DNA of 64,000 nt, from contig NZ_JADWPD010000003.1 of NCBI RefSeq assembly GCF_017308975.1, positions 248,001-312,000 on the forward strand, written 5' to 3'. This stretch comes from Amycolatopsis sp. MtRt-6. GTDB taxonomy: Bacteria > Actinomycetota > Actinomycetes > Mycobacteriales > Pseudonocardiaceae. Positions within the stretch are counted from its first letter, which is position 1. Every line of letters begins with the position of its first letter. This document shows, piece after piece, positions 44,146 through 54,703 of this stretch. Both the position numbers and the translations under genes were made by a program. The notes beneath the pieces are model-generated. The model was not told where the DNA came from. It saw only the letters and a list, made by a program, of their open reading frames with translations, and made no database searches.

Positions 44146-44330
44146 GTGATGCCCCGCCAATCACGCTAGATGCCTCCCCAATCACGCGAGATACCCCGCC
44201 AATCACGCGAAACCCGGCCCGGGTCACGCCAGATCGGGTCCTGATCACCCGAGCCGTCCGGTGATCACCGTGATCCAGCGGGCATCACGCGTGATCCAAG
44301 GGGCTTCACGCGTGATTGGCGGGGCATCAC
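44146..44330. repeat. Array of 21-bp repeats with inverted terminal copies
   Basis: Five head-to-tail 21-bp units run from 44146 to 44250; the first three share CCCC(G/C)CCAATCACGC or close variants. They are followed by three units in opposite orientation (44268-44330). The first and last units are perfect 21-bp inverted copies of each other (44146-44166 and 44310-44330, core GCCCCGCCAATCACGC). ATCACGCGTGAT occurs at a junction. It begins two bases after the pssA stop and ends before the AAA gene's promoter. Confidence 0.75.
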
Positions 44331-44343
44331 CCGCTCGGCTCGC

Positions 44344-44349
44344 TAGGGT
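44344..44349 (+). promoter_or_regulatory. -10 box of the AAA ATPase gene (leaderless)
   Basis: TAGGGT lies 7 bp before the GTG at 44357, without a ribosome-binding site, and directly follows the 21-bp repeat array. Confidence 0.5.
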
Positions 44350-44356
44350 GAACGGC

Positions 44357-46618
44357 GTGAGCCACCCGCAGATCACGCTGACCGTCCGGCACACTCCGTC
44401 GGCGCTGGACGCGCGCCGCGGCGTCGTCCGGCTGCACCCCGAAGTCCTCGACGCGCTGGGCCTGCGGGCCTGGGATGCCGTCCACCTCACCGGGGCGCGG
44501 GTCAGCGCCGCGCTCGCCGCGCCCGCCGACGAGACCGGGGTGCCCGGTGTCGTGCTCACCGACGACGTCACCATGTCGAACCTCGGCGTCACCGAGGGCT
44601 CGGAGGTCGTCGTCGCGCCCGCCGACGTCGCGGCCGCCAAGACCGTCACCGTGGCCGGGTCGCGGCTGGCCAGCGTCTCGCTGAGCCCGCACGTGCTGCG
44701 GCTCGCCCTGATCGGGAAGGTCCTCACCGTCGGGGACGCCGTTTCGCTGCTGCCGCAGGACCTCGCGCCGTCGCCGGGGTCGGACCCGGCCGGGCTGCGC
44801 GGGCAGCTGTCCCGCGCGATCGGCGCGACCTGGACGAACGAGCTGCTCACCGTCACCGCCACCGAGCCGGCCGGCACCGTTGCCGTCGGACCGTCCACAG
44901 TGGTCGTCTGGCGTGGCGGCGCCCGGCCGGGCACCGCCGAGCCGGCCGCGCCCCGGACGGCGACCGCGCTGGTGCGCACGTCCGCCGTCACCGCGGCCGA
45001 GGAGTGGATCGACGCCGAGGTCGTCGAGGACGAGGCCACGGCTGAAGAGGCCGCCGTCCCGCTGGCCGACCTGATCGGCGCCGAGACCGCCGCGCGCAAG
45101 CTCGCCGAGTGGTTCGACCTCGCCTTCCACCGGCCCGAGCTGCTGGCCCGGCTCGGCGCGCCCGCCCACCTCGGCGTCCTGCTGTCCGGCCCCGAAGGCG
45201 TCGGCAAGGCGACGCTCGTGCGGTCGGTGGCCCACGAAGCCGACATCAAGGTCATCCCGCTGGCCGCGCCGAACCTCGCGGTGCTGGACCCGAACGTCGC
45301 CGTGGCCCGGCTGCGCGATGCCGTCCGGAGCGCCGAGGGCCCCGCGGTCCTGCTGCTCACCGACGTCGACGCGCTGCTGCCCGCGACGACTCCGCCGCCG
45401 GTGGCCACGGTCGTGCTGGAGGAGCTGAGGACCGCCCTCAAACGCGAGCGCTTCGCCGTCGTCGCGACGACGGCCCGTGCCGAGTCGGCCGACCCGCGGC
45501 TGCGCGCCGCCGACCTGCTCGACCGCGAGCTCGGCCTGGCCCTCCCGGACGCGAAAACCCGCCGTGAGCTGCTGAACGTCCTGCTCCGCGACGTCCCGCT
45601 CGACGCCGGCATCGACTGCGGCGTCCTCGCCGAGCGGACGCCGGGCTTCGTCGCCGCCGACCTGATCGCGCTGCGCCGGGACGCCGCGCTGCGGGCGGCG
45701 CTGCGCCAGCGCGACACCGACGAGCCGCGCATCTCGCAGCAGGACCTGCTGGACGCGCTGGCCACCGTCCGGCCGGTCTCGATGTCCACTTCGGACAACC
45801 TGGCCACCGGCGGGCTGACCCTGGACGACGTCGGGAACATGGTCGACGTCAAGCAGTCCCTCACCGAGGCGGTGCTCTGGCCGCTGCGGTACCCGGACTC
45901 GTTCGCCCGGCTCGGCGTCGAACCGCCGCGCGGGGTGCTGCTCTACGGGCCGCCCGGCGGCGGCAAGACGTTCCTCGTGCGGGCGCTGGCCGGCACCGGC
46001 GCGCTGAACGTCTTCGCGGTCAAGGGCGCCGAGCTGATGGACAAGTGGGTCGGCGAGTCCGAACGCGCGGTCCGCGAGCTGTTCCGCCGGGCCGCGGAGG
46101 CCGCCCCCGCGCTGATCTTCCTGGACGAGATCGACGCGCTGGCCCCGCGCCGCGGCCAGTCGTCCGACTCCGGCGTCGCCGACCGCGTCGTCGCCGCCCT
46201 GCTCACCGAGCTCGACGGCGTCGAGCCGATGCGCGAAGTCGTCGTCCTCGGGGCGACGAACCGGCCGGAGCTGGTCGACCCGGCGCTGCTGCGGCCCGGC
46301 CGGCTCGAGCGCCGCGTCTACGTGCCGCCGCCGGACGCCGAGGCCCGCGCGGCCATCCTCGCGGCCAGCTCGAAGAACACCCCGCTGGCCGACGACGTCG
46401 ACCTCGCCGCGGTGGCGTCCACTCTGGACGGTTATTCGGCGGCGGACTGCGCGGCCCTGATCCGCGAAGCGGCGCTGACGGCGATGCGCGAGTCCCTGGA
46501 AGCCCGCGAAGTCACCGCGGCGCACCTGGAGACGGCCCGGAAGACGGTCCGGCCCAGCCTCGACCCGGCCCAGCTGGCCGCGCTGGAGGCGTACGCGAAG
46601 ACCCAGGCCGGCGAATGA
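44357..46618 (+). CDS. CDC48/VAT-like tandem AAA ATPase with degenerate first domain
   Basis: A 753-residue ATPase. The N-terminal CDC48-type double-psi barrel (ITLTVRHTPSALDARRGVVRL) is followed by two AAA modules. D1 near residue 278 has GPEGVGKAT instead of GPPGTGKT, and a Walker B LLTDVDALL without the catalytic Glu. D2 is complete: GPPGGGKT near 531, FLDEIDALAPRRG near 588, the SRH with ATNRPELVDPALLRPGR. Energy-dependent unfolding of proteins is the expected job. The GTG start gives the conserved N-terminus (SHPQITLTV); extending to 44261 would translate the repeat array. Confidence 0.92.
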   Translation: MSHPQITLTVRHTPSALDARRGVVRLHPEVLDALGLRAWDAVHLTGARVSAALAAPADETGVPGVVLTDDVTMSNLGVTEGSEVVVAPADVAAAKTVTVAGSRLASVSLSPHVLRLALIGKVLTVGDAVSLLPQDLAPSPGSDPAGLRGQLSRAIGATWTNELLTVTATEPAGTVAVGPSTVVVWRGGARPGTAEPAAPRTATALVRTSAVTAAEEWIDAEVVEDEATAEEAAVPLADLIGAETAARKLAEWFDLAFHRPELLARLGAPAHLGVLLSGPEGVGKATLVRSVAHEADIKVIPLAAPNLAVLDPNVAVARLRDAVRSAEGPAVLLLTDVDALLPATTPPPVATVVLEELRTALKRERFAVVATTARAESADPRLRAADLLDRELGLALPDAKTRRELLNVLLRDVPLDAGIDCGVLAERTPGFVAADLIALRRDAALRAALRQRDTDEPRISQQDLLDALATVRPVSMSTSDNLATGGLTLDDVGNMVDVKQSLTEAVLWPLRYPDSFARLGVEPPRGVLLYGPPGGGKTFLVRALAGTGALNVFAVKGAELMDKWVGESERAVRELFRRAAEAAPALIFLDEIDALAPRRGQSSDSGVADRVVAALLTELDGVEPMREVVVLGATNRPELVDPALLRPGRLERRVYVPPPDAEARAAILAASSKNTPLADDVDLAAVASTLDGYSAADCAALIREAALTAMRESLEAREVTAAHLETARKTVRPSLDPAQLAALEAYAKTQAGE

Positions 46619-46650
46619 AAGAGGCGGCCGTCAAGCGACGGCCGCCTCTT
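46619..46650. terminator. Bidirectional terminator after the AAA gene
   Basis: A perfect 14-bp stem (AAGAGGCGGCCGTC and its complement) with a 4-nt loop. It lies between the AAA stop and the converging LytR_C gene. Confidence 0.75.
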
Positions 46651-46657
46651 CGAGAAC

Positions 46658-47281
46658 TCAGCTGCCCTTGTGGCCGGCCTGGTATTCCTTCGTCACGATG
46701 ACGATCACCCCGGGGCTCGCGCTCTGGATGCCCTCGAAGCGCGGCTCGGCCTTGATGCCGAACTCCGCGGCGAGCTGCTTGGCCGCGGCCTCCTCGTCGG
46801 TGCCCGGCCGGTAGAACGCCGTCGTCGTCGGGATGATGCCCTGCGAGTAGTTGCTGACCTCGTTGACGTTCCAGCCGCTGCCGCGGAAGTCCTCGGCCGC
46901 CCGGTCCGCCAGGCCCTTGATCGTCGAGTTGTTGAACACCCGGACGGTCACCCACTTGTTGGACGCCTGCTGGTCGCCACCCGGCTGGCCGGGCGGGGCC
47001 GACGTCGGCTGCCCGGACGGCGGCGTGCTCGGCGCCGGCGGGGTGGGCGACGACGGGTTCGCCGAGGTCGACGGCGCCGGAGAAGAAGCCGAAGACGAGG
47101 TCGACAGCGGTGCCGAGGACGAGCCCGGCTGCGTCGGCGTGCCGCTCGGCCCGGCTTCGTTGGACCCGCCGCCCCCGCCGAGCGCGGTGATCCCGCCGAT
47201 GACGGCGGCGACGATGGCCACGCCGATCAACGCGACGCCCGCGGCCTTCATCGGCCGGGACATTCCCGAAAACACACTCAT
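46658..47281 (-). CDS. Membrane-anchored LytR C-terminal-domain protein
   Basis: A 207-residue protein. Short cytoplasmic part, one membrane helix (AAGVALIGVAIVAAVIGGI), a Ser/Pro/Thr-rich spacer of about 75 residues, and an outer LytR_C domain (VTVRVFNNSTIKGLADRAAE, FYRPGTDEEAAAKQLA). The LytR_C domain occurs in cell-wall ligases, but here it lacks the catalytic LCP domain. Its ATG overlaps the DUF3263 stop (ATGA), and this gene pair is typical of actinobacteria near peptide deformylase. Confidence 0.88.
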   Translation of the reverse strand: MSVFSGMSRPMKAAGVALIGVAIVAAVIGGITALGGGGGSNEAGPSGTPTQPGSSSAPLSTSSSASSPAPSTSANPSSPTPPAPSTPPSGQPTSAPPGQPGGDQQASNKWVTVRVFNNSTIKGLADRAAEDFRGSGWNVNEVSNYSQGIIPTTTAFYRPGTDEEAAAKQLAAEFGIKAEPRFEGIQSASPGVIVIVTKEYQAGHKGS

Positions 47282-47586
47282 TTCAGCTCGATCCCCAGTC
47301 GCCGGGCGCCTCGCTTGCGCTGGCGGGCGGCGCGGGTCTTGCGCAGCCGCTTCACCAGCATCGGGTCGGCTTCGATCGCCTCCGGCTTCTCCAGCAGCTT
47401 GTTGAGCAGCTGGTAGTAGCGCGTGGCAGACAAGTCGAAGCGTTCGCGGATGGCGTTCTCCTTCGCCCCGGCGTGTCGCCACCACTGGCGCTCGAAGGCG
47501 AGGATCTCGACCTCGCGTTCGGTCAGGCCGGGCACGGGCTTCGGCGGCGACGGCTGCGGCTCAGCCATCGACTCCGCGGCGTCCAT
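47278..47586 (-). CDS. DUF3263-family small protein
   Basis: A 102-residue protein with the DUF3263 helix core (LTEREVEILAFERQWWRHAG, AIRERFDLSATRYYQLLNKLL), which resembles a small helix-turn-helix. The ATG at 47586 with GAGAGGGA upstream is preferred over one at 47646. A DNA-binding role is plausible from the fold only. It is translationally coupled to the LytR_C gene and divergent from def. Confidence 0.87.
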   Translation of the reverse strand: MDAAESMAEPQPSPPKPVPGLTEREVEILAFERQWWRHAGAKENAIRERFDLSATRYYQLLNKLLEKPEAIEADPMLVKRLRKTRAARQRKRGARRLGIELK

Positions 47587-47727
47587 CCGAGTCCCTCTCA
47601 ATCGGGCGTCATGGCGAATCAGACCTAGCTCCTCCGCGGGCGCCATTCAACCACGGAAGCGGCCGCCGACGTGGGCATCGACGTCGGCGCGTCACGGTCT
47701 GATGCAGGTCTACCAGAGGGGTCCGAC

Positions 47728-47733
47728 TAAACT
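47728..47733 (+). promoter_or_regulatory. -10 box of def (leaderless)
   Basis: TAAACT lies 8 bp before the GTG at 47742, without a ribosome-binding site. Confidence 0.5.
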
Positions 47734-47741
47734 GGCTCGCC

Positions 47742-48320
47742 GTGACCATCCACCCCATCGTGATCGCCGGCGAACCCGTGCTGCACCAGCCGACTCGGGA
47801 GATCACCGAGTTCGGCGAGAAGCTGCGCACGCTCGTCGACGACATGTTCGAGACGATGTACGCCGCCGAGGGCGTCGGCCTCGCGGCCAACCAGATCGGC
47901 CTCGATCTGCGGGTGTTCGTCTACGACTGCCCGGACGACGCGGGCGTGCGGCACAAGGGCGTCGTCGTCAACCCGAAGCTGGAGACGTCGGAGATCCCGG
48001 AGACCATGCCGGACCCGGACGACGACTGGGAGGGCTGCCTCTCGGCGCCCGGCGAGTCGTACCCGACGGGCCGGGCCAAGTGGGCGAAGGTGACCGGCTT
48101 CGACGTCGAGGGCAACCCGATCGAGGTCGAGGGCACCGGCTACTTCGCGCGCTGCCTGCAGCACGAGACCGATCACCTGGACGGGTACATCTACCTCGAC
48201 CGCCTGGTCGGCCGCCACGCGCGCGCGGCGAAGAAGATGCTGAAGCACAACAAGTGGGGCGTGCCGGGCAACTCGTGGCTGCCGCCGCGCACCCCCGAGG
48301 ACGACGGCGCCGTCATCTGA
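47742..48320 (+). CDS. def: Peptide deformylase
   Basis: A 192-residue metalloenzyme that removes the formyl group from nascent proteins. All three motifs are present: [10 protein letters not shown] (residues about 45-54), EGCLSAPG with the metal Cys, and QHETDHLDG with the two metal His and the catalytic Glu. The C-terminal extension is of normal actinobacterial length. It ends 10 bp before the convergent GH15 gene. Confidence 0.96.
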   Translation: MTIHPIVIAGEPVLHQPTREITEFGEKLRTLVDDMFETMYAAEGVGLAANQIGLDLRVFVYDCPDDAGVRHKGVVVNPKLETSEIPETMPDPDDDWEGCLSAPGESYPTGRAKWAKVTGFDVEGNPIEVEGTGYFARCLQHETDHLDGYIYLDRLVGRHARAAKKMLKHNKWGVPGNSWLPPRTPEDDGAVI

Positions 48321-48330
48321 CCCAAGCGGC

Positions 48331-50496
48331 TCAGCAGCCGAGGAAGTGGCAGCGGACCACCTGCGGCATCTCCAGTACCGAGCCCGCCTTGACGTCCCAG
48401 GCCAGCCGGACGTACTGGGCGTGCGTCCAGGCCAGCGGGGTCGCCGACGTCGTGGGCGTGCCGGCCGGGAAGCCGGGCCGCCCGGACGGCGGGTTCTCGT
48501 CCCACACCTGCTCCGGCATGGTCTCCGCCGAGCTGCTCACCCGGCCGAGGTCACGCAGCCGCCGCGCGGCCGACGCCCTGTCGCCGAGCGCCAGCTCGTA
48601 CTCGCCGCGTTCGCCGGCGAGCAGCGGCCAGAGCCTGCCGAACGTGGTGCGGCTCTCCGCCGGGAACGTGTAGTCCCACGGCGAGCCGTCGGCCTGCTCG
48701 CCGTAGCCGTCCTTCGTGTAGCGGTGCCAGAACTGGCCGGTCGGCGTGGTGAACGCGATGTCGGCGTCGGTGACCCGCACGCTGTTCTTGATCACCGGGT
48801 CGTCGGCCCGGTAGATGCCGAGCCGGACCAGGTCGAGGAAGCCCGCGTCGGTGACCGCGCGCTGGTCCATCGTCACGCTCGAGTTGCCGAGGTTGTACGT
48901 CGTCCCGTTGTTCGCGTTGGCGTCCTTCGTGAGCCGGACGAAGTACGGGTCCTTCGACAGCGGCCCGTTCGTGGTGACCGTCTGCTTCGGCAGGTCGGCC
49001 TTCATCTTGTCGGCCGCGGCGAGGTACCGGGCCGCGTCCGCCGGCGCGCCGTTGTGCGACGCGAGGTCGGCGGCGCAGACCAGCCCGGCGATCACCGAGG
49101 CGATCGTCGACGGGGACCAGCCGTCCTGCTCCTCCCAGCGCTCCTGCTGGGTGTACGGCGACGGCTGCCCGTTGGGGCCGCGATAACCCAGGATGAATTC
49201 GGCGGCCTTGCGGACGCCGGGCCACAGGTCGTTCCGGCCGAGCTGCTGGGCGAGCACGATCGGGAACGCGGTCTCGTCGAGCTGGATCGACGTCCAGTAC
49301 GGGACGCCGTCGACGCGGCTGTTCTGCGGCATGTGCCCGTCGGGCTGCTGCTGCGTGCCGAACATGTACGTCGCGGCGCGGCTGGCGGCGGCCGTGTCGC
49401 CGCCGGCGATCAGGCCGGTCGCGATCTGGTAGAGGTCACGCGGCCAGACCAGGTGATAGGTACCGGACGGCGACCACTCCGGGTCGTTGTTGCCGAACCG
49501 CCACGGCATGCTCGGCGACGCGATGAAGGCGCCCGGGTGGTGCTTGTCCTCGCTGGCGGCGAGCGTCAGCATCGACGCCTTGTACAGGTCGCGCTCGGCG
49601 TCGGTCTTCAGCGACGACGGCGGCTTGCTGATCCCGCGCAGGTACTGCTGCCAGCCACGGTCGTACGCGCGCGTGACGTCGCGGATCCCGCGTCGCTGCG
49701 ACGCCTGCGCGCTCTTCAGCGCGTCGGCGGCCTTCGCGCCCATGCCGAGGGCGAGGGTGACGTGCCGGTTGCGGACGCCGTCGGCGTTCGTCTGGCCGGT
49801 CAGCACGACGTTGCCCTTGGCCGCGGTGTCGTAGCCGGCCAGCTTGAACGTCTTCGCGAGCTGCGTGTTGCCGTCGGACGCGCCCGCGTAGCCGACGCTC
49901 GTCCTGGTGAACGCGGGTTTCGCGGTGAGCGCGGCGGCGTTGGCCGCGTCCTGCGCCGTGACGGCGTCACCCTGGCGGGCGGCCGAGTCGTCCGAACCGT
50001 CGTTGGTGAGGTCCGGATCGGCGACCGCGTAGAGCTGGTAGGGCCGCCCGGTGAGCGACCGGAAGTCGACGTCGACCAGCACGGTCGTCGCGGCCGGGTC
50101 GGTGACGTAGGTCTTGCGGAGGCGCCAGCGGTGCTGGTCGTCGGTGATGGTCTGCTCGTAGACCAGGCTGTCGTCGTCGGTCCGCCGCACCTGCTGCGAC
50201 TTCGCCGAGTAGTCGGTGACGGCGAAGCTGCGGCCGTCGGTGACGACGAAGTTGAGCGAGCGGACGCTGGGCGTCGACAGGTCCGGGTAGTAGACCTCGG
50301 ACAGCTGCCCGCCCTGGAGGGTGAACCACACGTTGCTGGACCGGTCGTGCGCGGTCCCGAAGCCCGTCTTGTCCGCGGGCAGCCAGCTGGGATGGGCCCC
50401 GGGCCCGCCGGGAGCCTCGCCCTGAGCTGCCGCGATCCCCGGGATCAGGCCGGTGACCAGCAGCCCGGCGAGGGCGCCGAACATGAGTTTGCGCAT
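48331..50496 (-). CDS. Secreted glucodextranase/glucoamylase-like GH15 hydrolase
   Basis: A 721-residue exo-acting alpha-glucan hydrolase. Signal peptide (MRKLMFGALAGLLVTGLIPG, then IAAAQG). N-terminal beta-sandwich domain of about 270 residues (HPSWLPADKTGFGTAHD..SNVWFTL), then the (alpha/alpha)6 catalytic domain (HLVWPRDLYQIATGL). The catalytic acid is in ERWEEQDGWSPSTI, and the second Glu lies in AETMPEQVWDENP. Glucose release from dextran-like or starch chains is expected. Two Cys in the last eight residues (RCHFLGC) may form a disulfide. A perfect inverted repeat just upstream suggests sugar-dependent repression. Confidence 0.9.
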   Translation of the reverse strand: MRKLMFGALAGLLVTGLIPGIAAAQGEAPGGPGAHPSWLPADKTGFGTAHDRSSNVWFTLQGGQLSEVYYPDLSTPSVRSLNFVVTDGRSFAVTDYSAKSQQVRRTDDDSLVYEQTITDDQHRWRLRKTYVTDPAATTVLVDVDFRSLTGRPYQLYAVADPDLTNDGSDDSAARQGDAVTAQDAANAAALTAKPAFTRTSVGYAGASDGNTQLAKTFKLAGYDTAAKGNVVLTGQTNADGVRNRHVTLALGMGAKAADALKSAQASQRRGIRDVTRAYDRGWQQYLRGISKPPSSLKTDAERDLYKASMLTLAASEDKHHPGAFIASPSMPWRFGNNDPEWSPSGTYHLVWPRDLYQIATGLIAGGDTAAASRAATYMFGTQQQPDGHMPQNSRVDGVPYWTSIQLDETAFPIVLAQQLGRNDLWPGVRKAAEFILGYRGPNGQPSPYTQQERWEEQDGWSPSTIASVIAGLVCAADLASHNGAPADAARYLAAADKMKADLPKQTVTTNGPLSKDPYFVRLTKDANANNGTTYNLGNSSVTMDQRAVTDAGFLDLVRLGIYRADDPVIKNSVRVTDADIAFTTPTGQFWHRYTKDGYGEQADGSPWDYTFPAESRTTFGRLWPLLAGERGEYELALGDRASAARRLRDLGRVSSSAETMPEQVWDENPPSGRPGFPAGTPTTSATPLAWTHAQYVRLAWDVKAGSVLEMPQVVRCHFLGC

Positions 50497-50513
50497 ATCA
50501 ACCCCACAGAAGA

Positions 50514-50539
50514 TCGCTTCTGCACCGTTACAGAAGCGA
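50514..50539 (-). promoter_or_regulatory. Probable operator of the GH15 gene
   Basis: TCGCTTCTG-N8-CAGAAGCGA, a perfect 9-bp inverted repeat lying 17 bp before the GH15 start. The symmetry and position fit a repressor site, e.g. of the LacI type. The cognate regulator is not in the window. Confidence 0.5.
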
Positions 50540-50656
50540 CTTGGCAGTCTGCCGCCGATCCTTCACCGGCGCATGGTCCGATCCGGTGAACCACTGACCG
50601 TCACCGGTCCGGGTAAACCGTTTGCCGGGCCGCGGCCGCTGTCACACGATCAGGCG

Positions 50657-51178
50657 ATGCCGAACCTGCTCGCGTTCATCCCCGCCGCCTTCCTCATCGC
50701 GATGGTCCCCGGCCCCGCCACGGTCATGCTGATCAAGCAGGCCGCCCGCGGGTCGAAGCGCAACGCCTTCGCCACCATCGCCGGCATCGAGACCGGGATC
50801 GCCTTCTGGGGCCTCGCCGCCGTCTTCGGCCTGACCGCGCTGCTTGCCGCGTCGCAGACGGCCTACGACGTCCTGCGCTTCGCGGGCGCGCTGTTCCTGA
50901 TCTACCTGGGGATCAAGGCCCTCTTCTTCCGGGGCGGCGGCGAGGAGAAGGAGATCCGGCCCGGCACGGGGTACCGGTCCGGGCTGGTGACGAACATCGC
51001 CAACCCGAAGGCCGGCGTCTTCGCCCTGTCGTTCCTGCCCCAGTTCGTCCCGGCCGACGCGGGCAGCGGCGCGCTGGTGGTCTGCGTGCTGGCGTGGATC
51101 GCGGTCGACATCGTCTGGTACTCCATGAGTTCACCAGCGGCGAACGGACTTTCCGCCACACCGAGCGCACACTTGTAG
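50657..51178 (+). CDS. LysE-family exporter, C-terminally truncated
   Basis: A 173-residue protein that starts as a normal RhtB/LysE exporter: LLAFIPAAFLIAMVPGPATV with the family motif, RGSKRNAFATIAGI, AALFLIYLGIKA-type helix 3, and NIANPKAGVFALSFLPQF. Family members are about 205-210 residues with a last helix; here the sequence leaves the family after WIAVDIVWYSM and ends in an unrelated tail (SSPAANGLSATPSAHL). The final helix is lost. It may be a degraded gene. ATG at 50657 gives the standard N-terminus. Confidence 0.78.
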   Translation: MPNLLAFIPAAFLIAMVPGPATVMLIKQAARGSKRNAFATIAGIETGIAFWGLAAVFGLTALLAASQTAYDVLRFAGALFLIYLGIKALFFRGGGEEKEIRPGTGYRSGLVTNIANPKAGVFALSFLPQFVPADAGSGALVVCVLAWIAVDIVWYSMSSPAANGLSATPSAHL

Positions 51179-51206
51179 TACCTGCAACGCTGTAATCGAG
51201 GTGCGC

Positions 51207-52118
51207 ATGGACGAGGCGATGGACGCGTACTCGCTCGCGGTCAGCACGGTCGCCAGGACGGTCACCCCGCACGTCGCCGGGGTGCGGCTCGCGCGGGGCA
51301 GCGGCTCCGCCGTCGTCTTCGCCGGCGACGGTCACCTGCTCACCAACGCCCACGTCGTCGGCGACCACCGGAAGGGTGTCGCCACCTTCGCCGACGGCAG
51401 CGAAGTGCCCTTCGACGTCGCCGGGGCCGATCCGCTGTCCGACCTCGCCGTGCTGCGCGCCCGGGGCGAGACACCGGCCGCCGCCGTGCTCGGTGACGCC
51501 GACCGGCTCGTCGTCGGGCAGCTCGTCGTCGCCGTCGGGAACCCGCTCGGCTTCTCCGGGACCGTCACCGCCGGGGTCGTCAGCGCGCTCGGGCGGGCGC
51601 TGCCGGTGCGGCAGGGGCGCACCACCCGCGTGATCGAGGACGTCATCCAGACCGACGCCGCGCTCAACCCGGGCAACTCCGGCGGCGCGCTCGCCGACTC
51701 CGCCGGCCGGGTCGTCGGCGTCAACACCGCCGTCGCCGGGTTCGGGCTCGGGCTGGCCGTGCCGATCAACGCGACGACGCGGCGGATCATCGACACGCTC
51801 GTCGTCGAAGGCCGGGTGCGGCGCGCGTACCTCGGCGTGGTCGGCGTGCCCGCGCCGCTGCCGGACGACGTCGCCGAGCGCACCGGGCAGGGCGCCGGGC
51901 TGCGGGTGCACGAAGTCGTCTCCGGCGGCCCCGCCGACCGGGCCGGCCTCAAGGCGGGCGATCTCGTGCTCACGGTCGGGCGCACGCGCGTGTCGGACGC
52001 GCAGGGCATCCAGCGTCAGCTGTTCGCGGAAGTGATCGGCACCGCACTGCCGATCACCGTGCTGCGCAACGGAGCCATGGTCGACGTCTACGCCACCCCG
52101 GCAGAGTTGGTCGGCTGA
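51207..52118 (+). CDS. S1C (HtrA/DegP-like) serine protease with PDZ domain, cytoplasmic
   Basis: A 303-residue protease. Catalytic His in LTNAHVVG, Asp in PLSDLAVL, Ser in NPGNSGGAL, each in the normal order. A single PDZ domain fills the last 90 residues (VSGGPADRAGLKAGDLVLTV). There is no signal peptide or membrane segment, unlike most HtrA proteins. The ATG at 51207 with GAGG upstream is preferred to the GTG at 51201. Its promoter region seems to begin where the LysE gene breaks off. Confidence 0.91.
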   Translation: MDEAMDAYSLAVSTVARTVTPHVAGVRLARGSGSAVVFAGDGHLLTNAHVVGDHRKGVATFADGSEVPFDVAGADPLSDLAVLRARGETPAAAVLGDADRLVVGQLVVAVGNPLGFSGTVTAGVVSALGRALPVRQGRTTRVIEDVIQTDAALNPGNSGGALADSAGRVVGVNTAVAGFGLGLAVPINATTRRIIDTLVVEGRVRRAYLGVVGVPAPLPDDVAERTGQGAGLRVHEVVSGGPADRAGLKAGDLVLTVGRTRVSDAQGIQRQLFAEVIGTALPITVLRNGAMVDVYATPAELVG

Positions 52119-52164
52119 CTTGAGTATCGCGCGTCGGCGTGGCATGGTCGGGGGCACAACACCA

Positions 52165-52264
52165 ACGCGGGAGCTCGCGCCATGGCGGGCTGAGAGGGTG
52201 ACTTGCGTCAAGCAGGCGTCACCGACCGCATGAACCTGACCGGGTAATGCCGGCGTAGGGAGTG
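52165..52264 (+). promoter_or_regulatory. TPP riboswitch of the thiC-thiD operon
   Basis: Thi-box aptamer. GGGAGC near 52170, GGGCTGAGAGG at 52187-52197, ACCGCATGAACCTGACCGGG, then AATGCCGGCGTAGGGAG. The final GGGAG (52258-52262) is part of the aptamer's closing helix and is also the Shine-Dalgarno for thiC, 9 bp before the start. Thiamine pyrophosphate binding should hide it. Confidence 0.93.
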
Positions 52265-52265
52265 A

Positions 52266-54692
<2,427 letters not shown>

Positions 54693-54703
<11 letters not shown>

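Noticed and set aside
44146-44330. 21-bp repeats considered as a CRISPR array
   Set aside because: Units abut without spacers, they differ in sequence and orientation, and there are no cas genes.
44261-44356. Earlier start for the AAA ATPase gene
   Set aside because: It would translate the 21-bp repeats; the conserved N-terminus and a -10 box point to GTG 44357.
42315-46525. Long minus-strand open frames opposite psd, pssA and the AAA ATPase
   Set aside because: All three plus-strand genes have catalytic motifs; the opposite frames are Arg/Asp/His-rich shadows.
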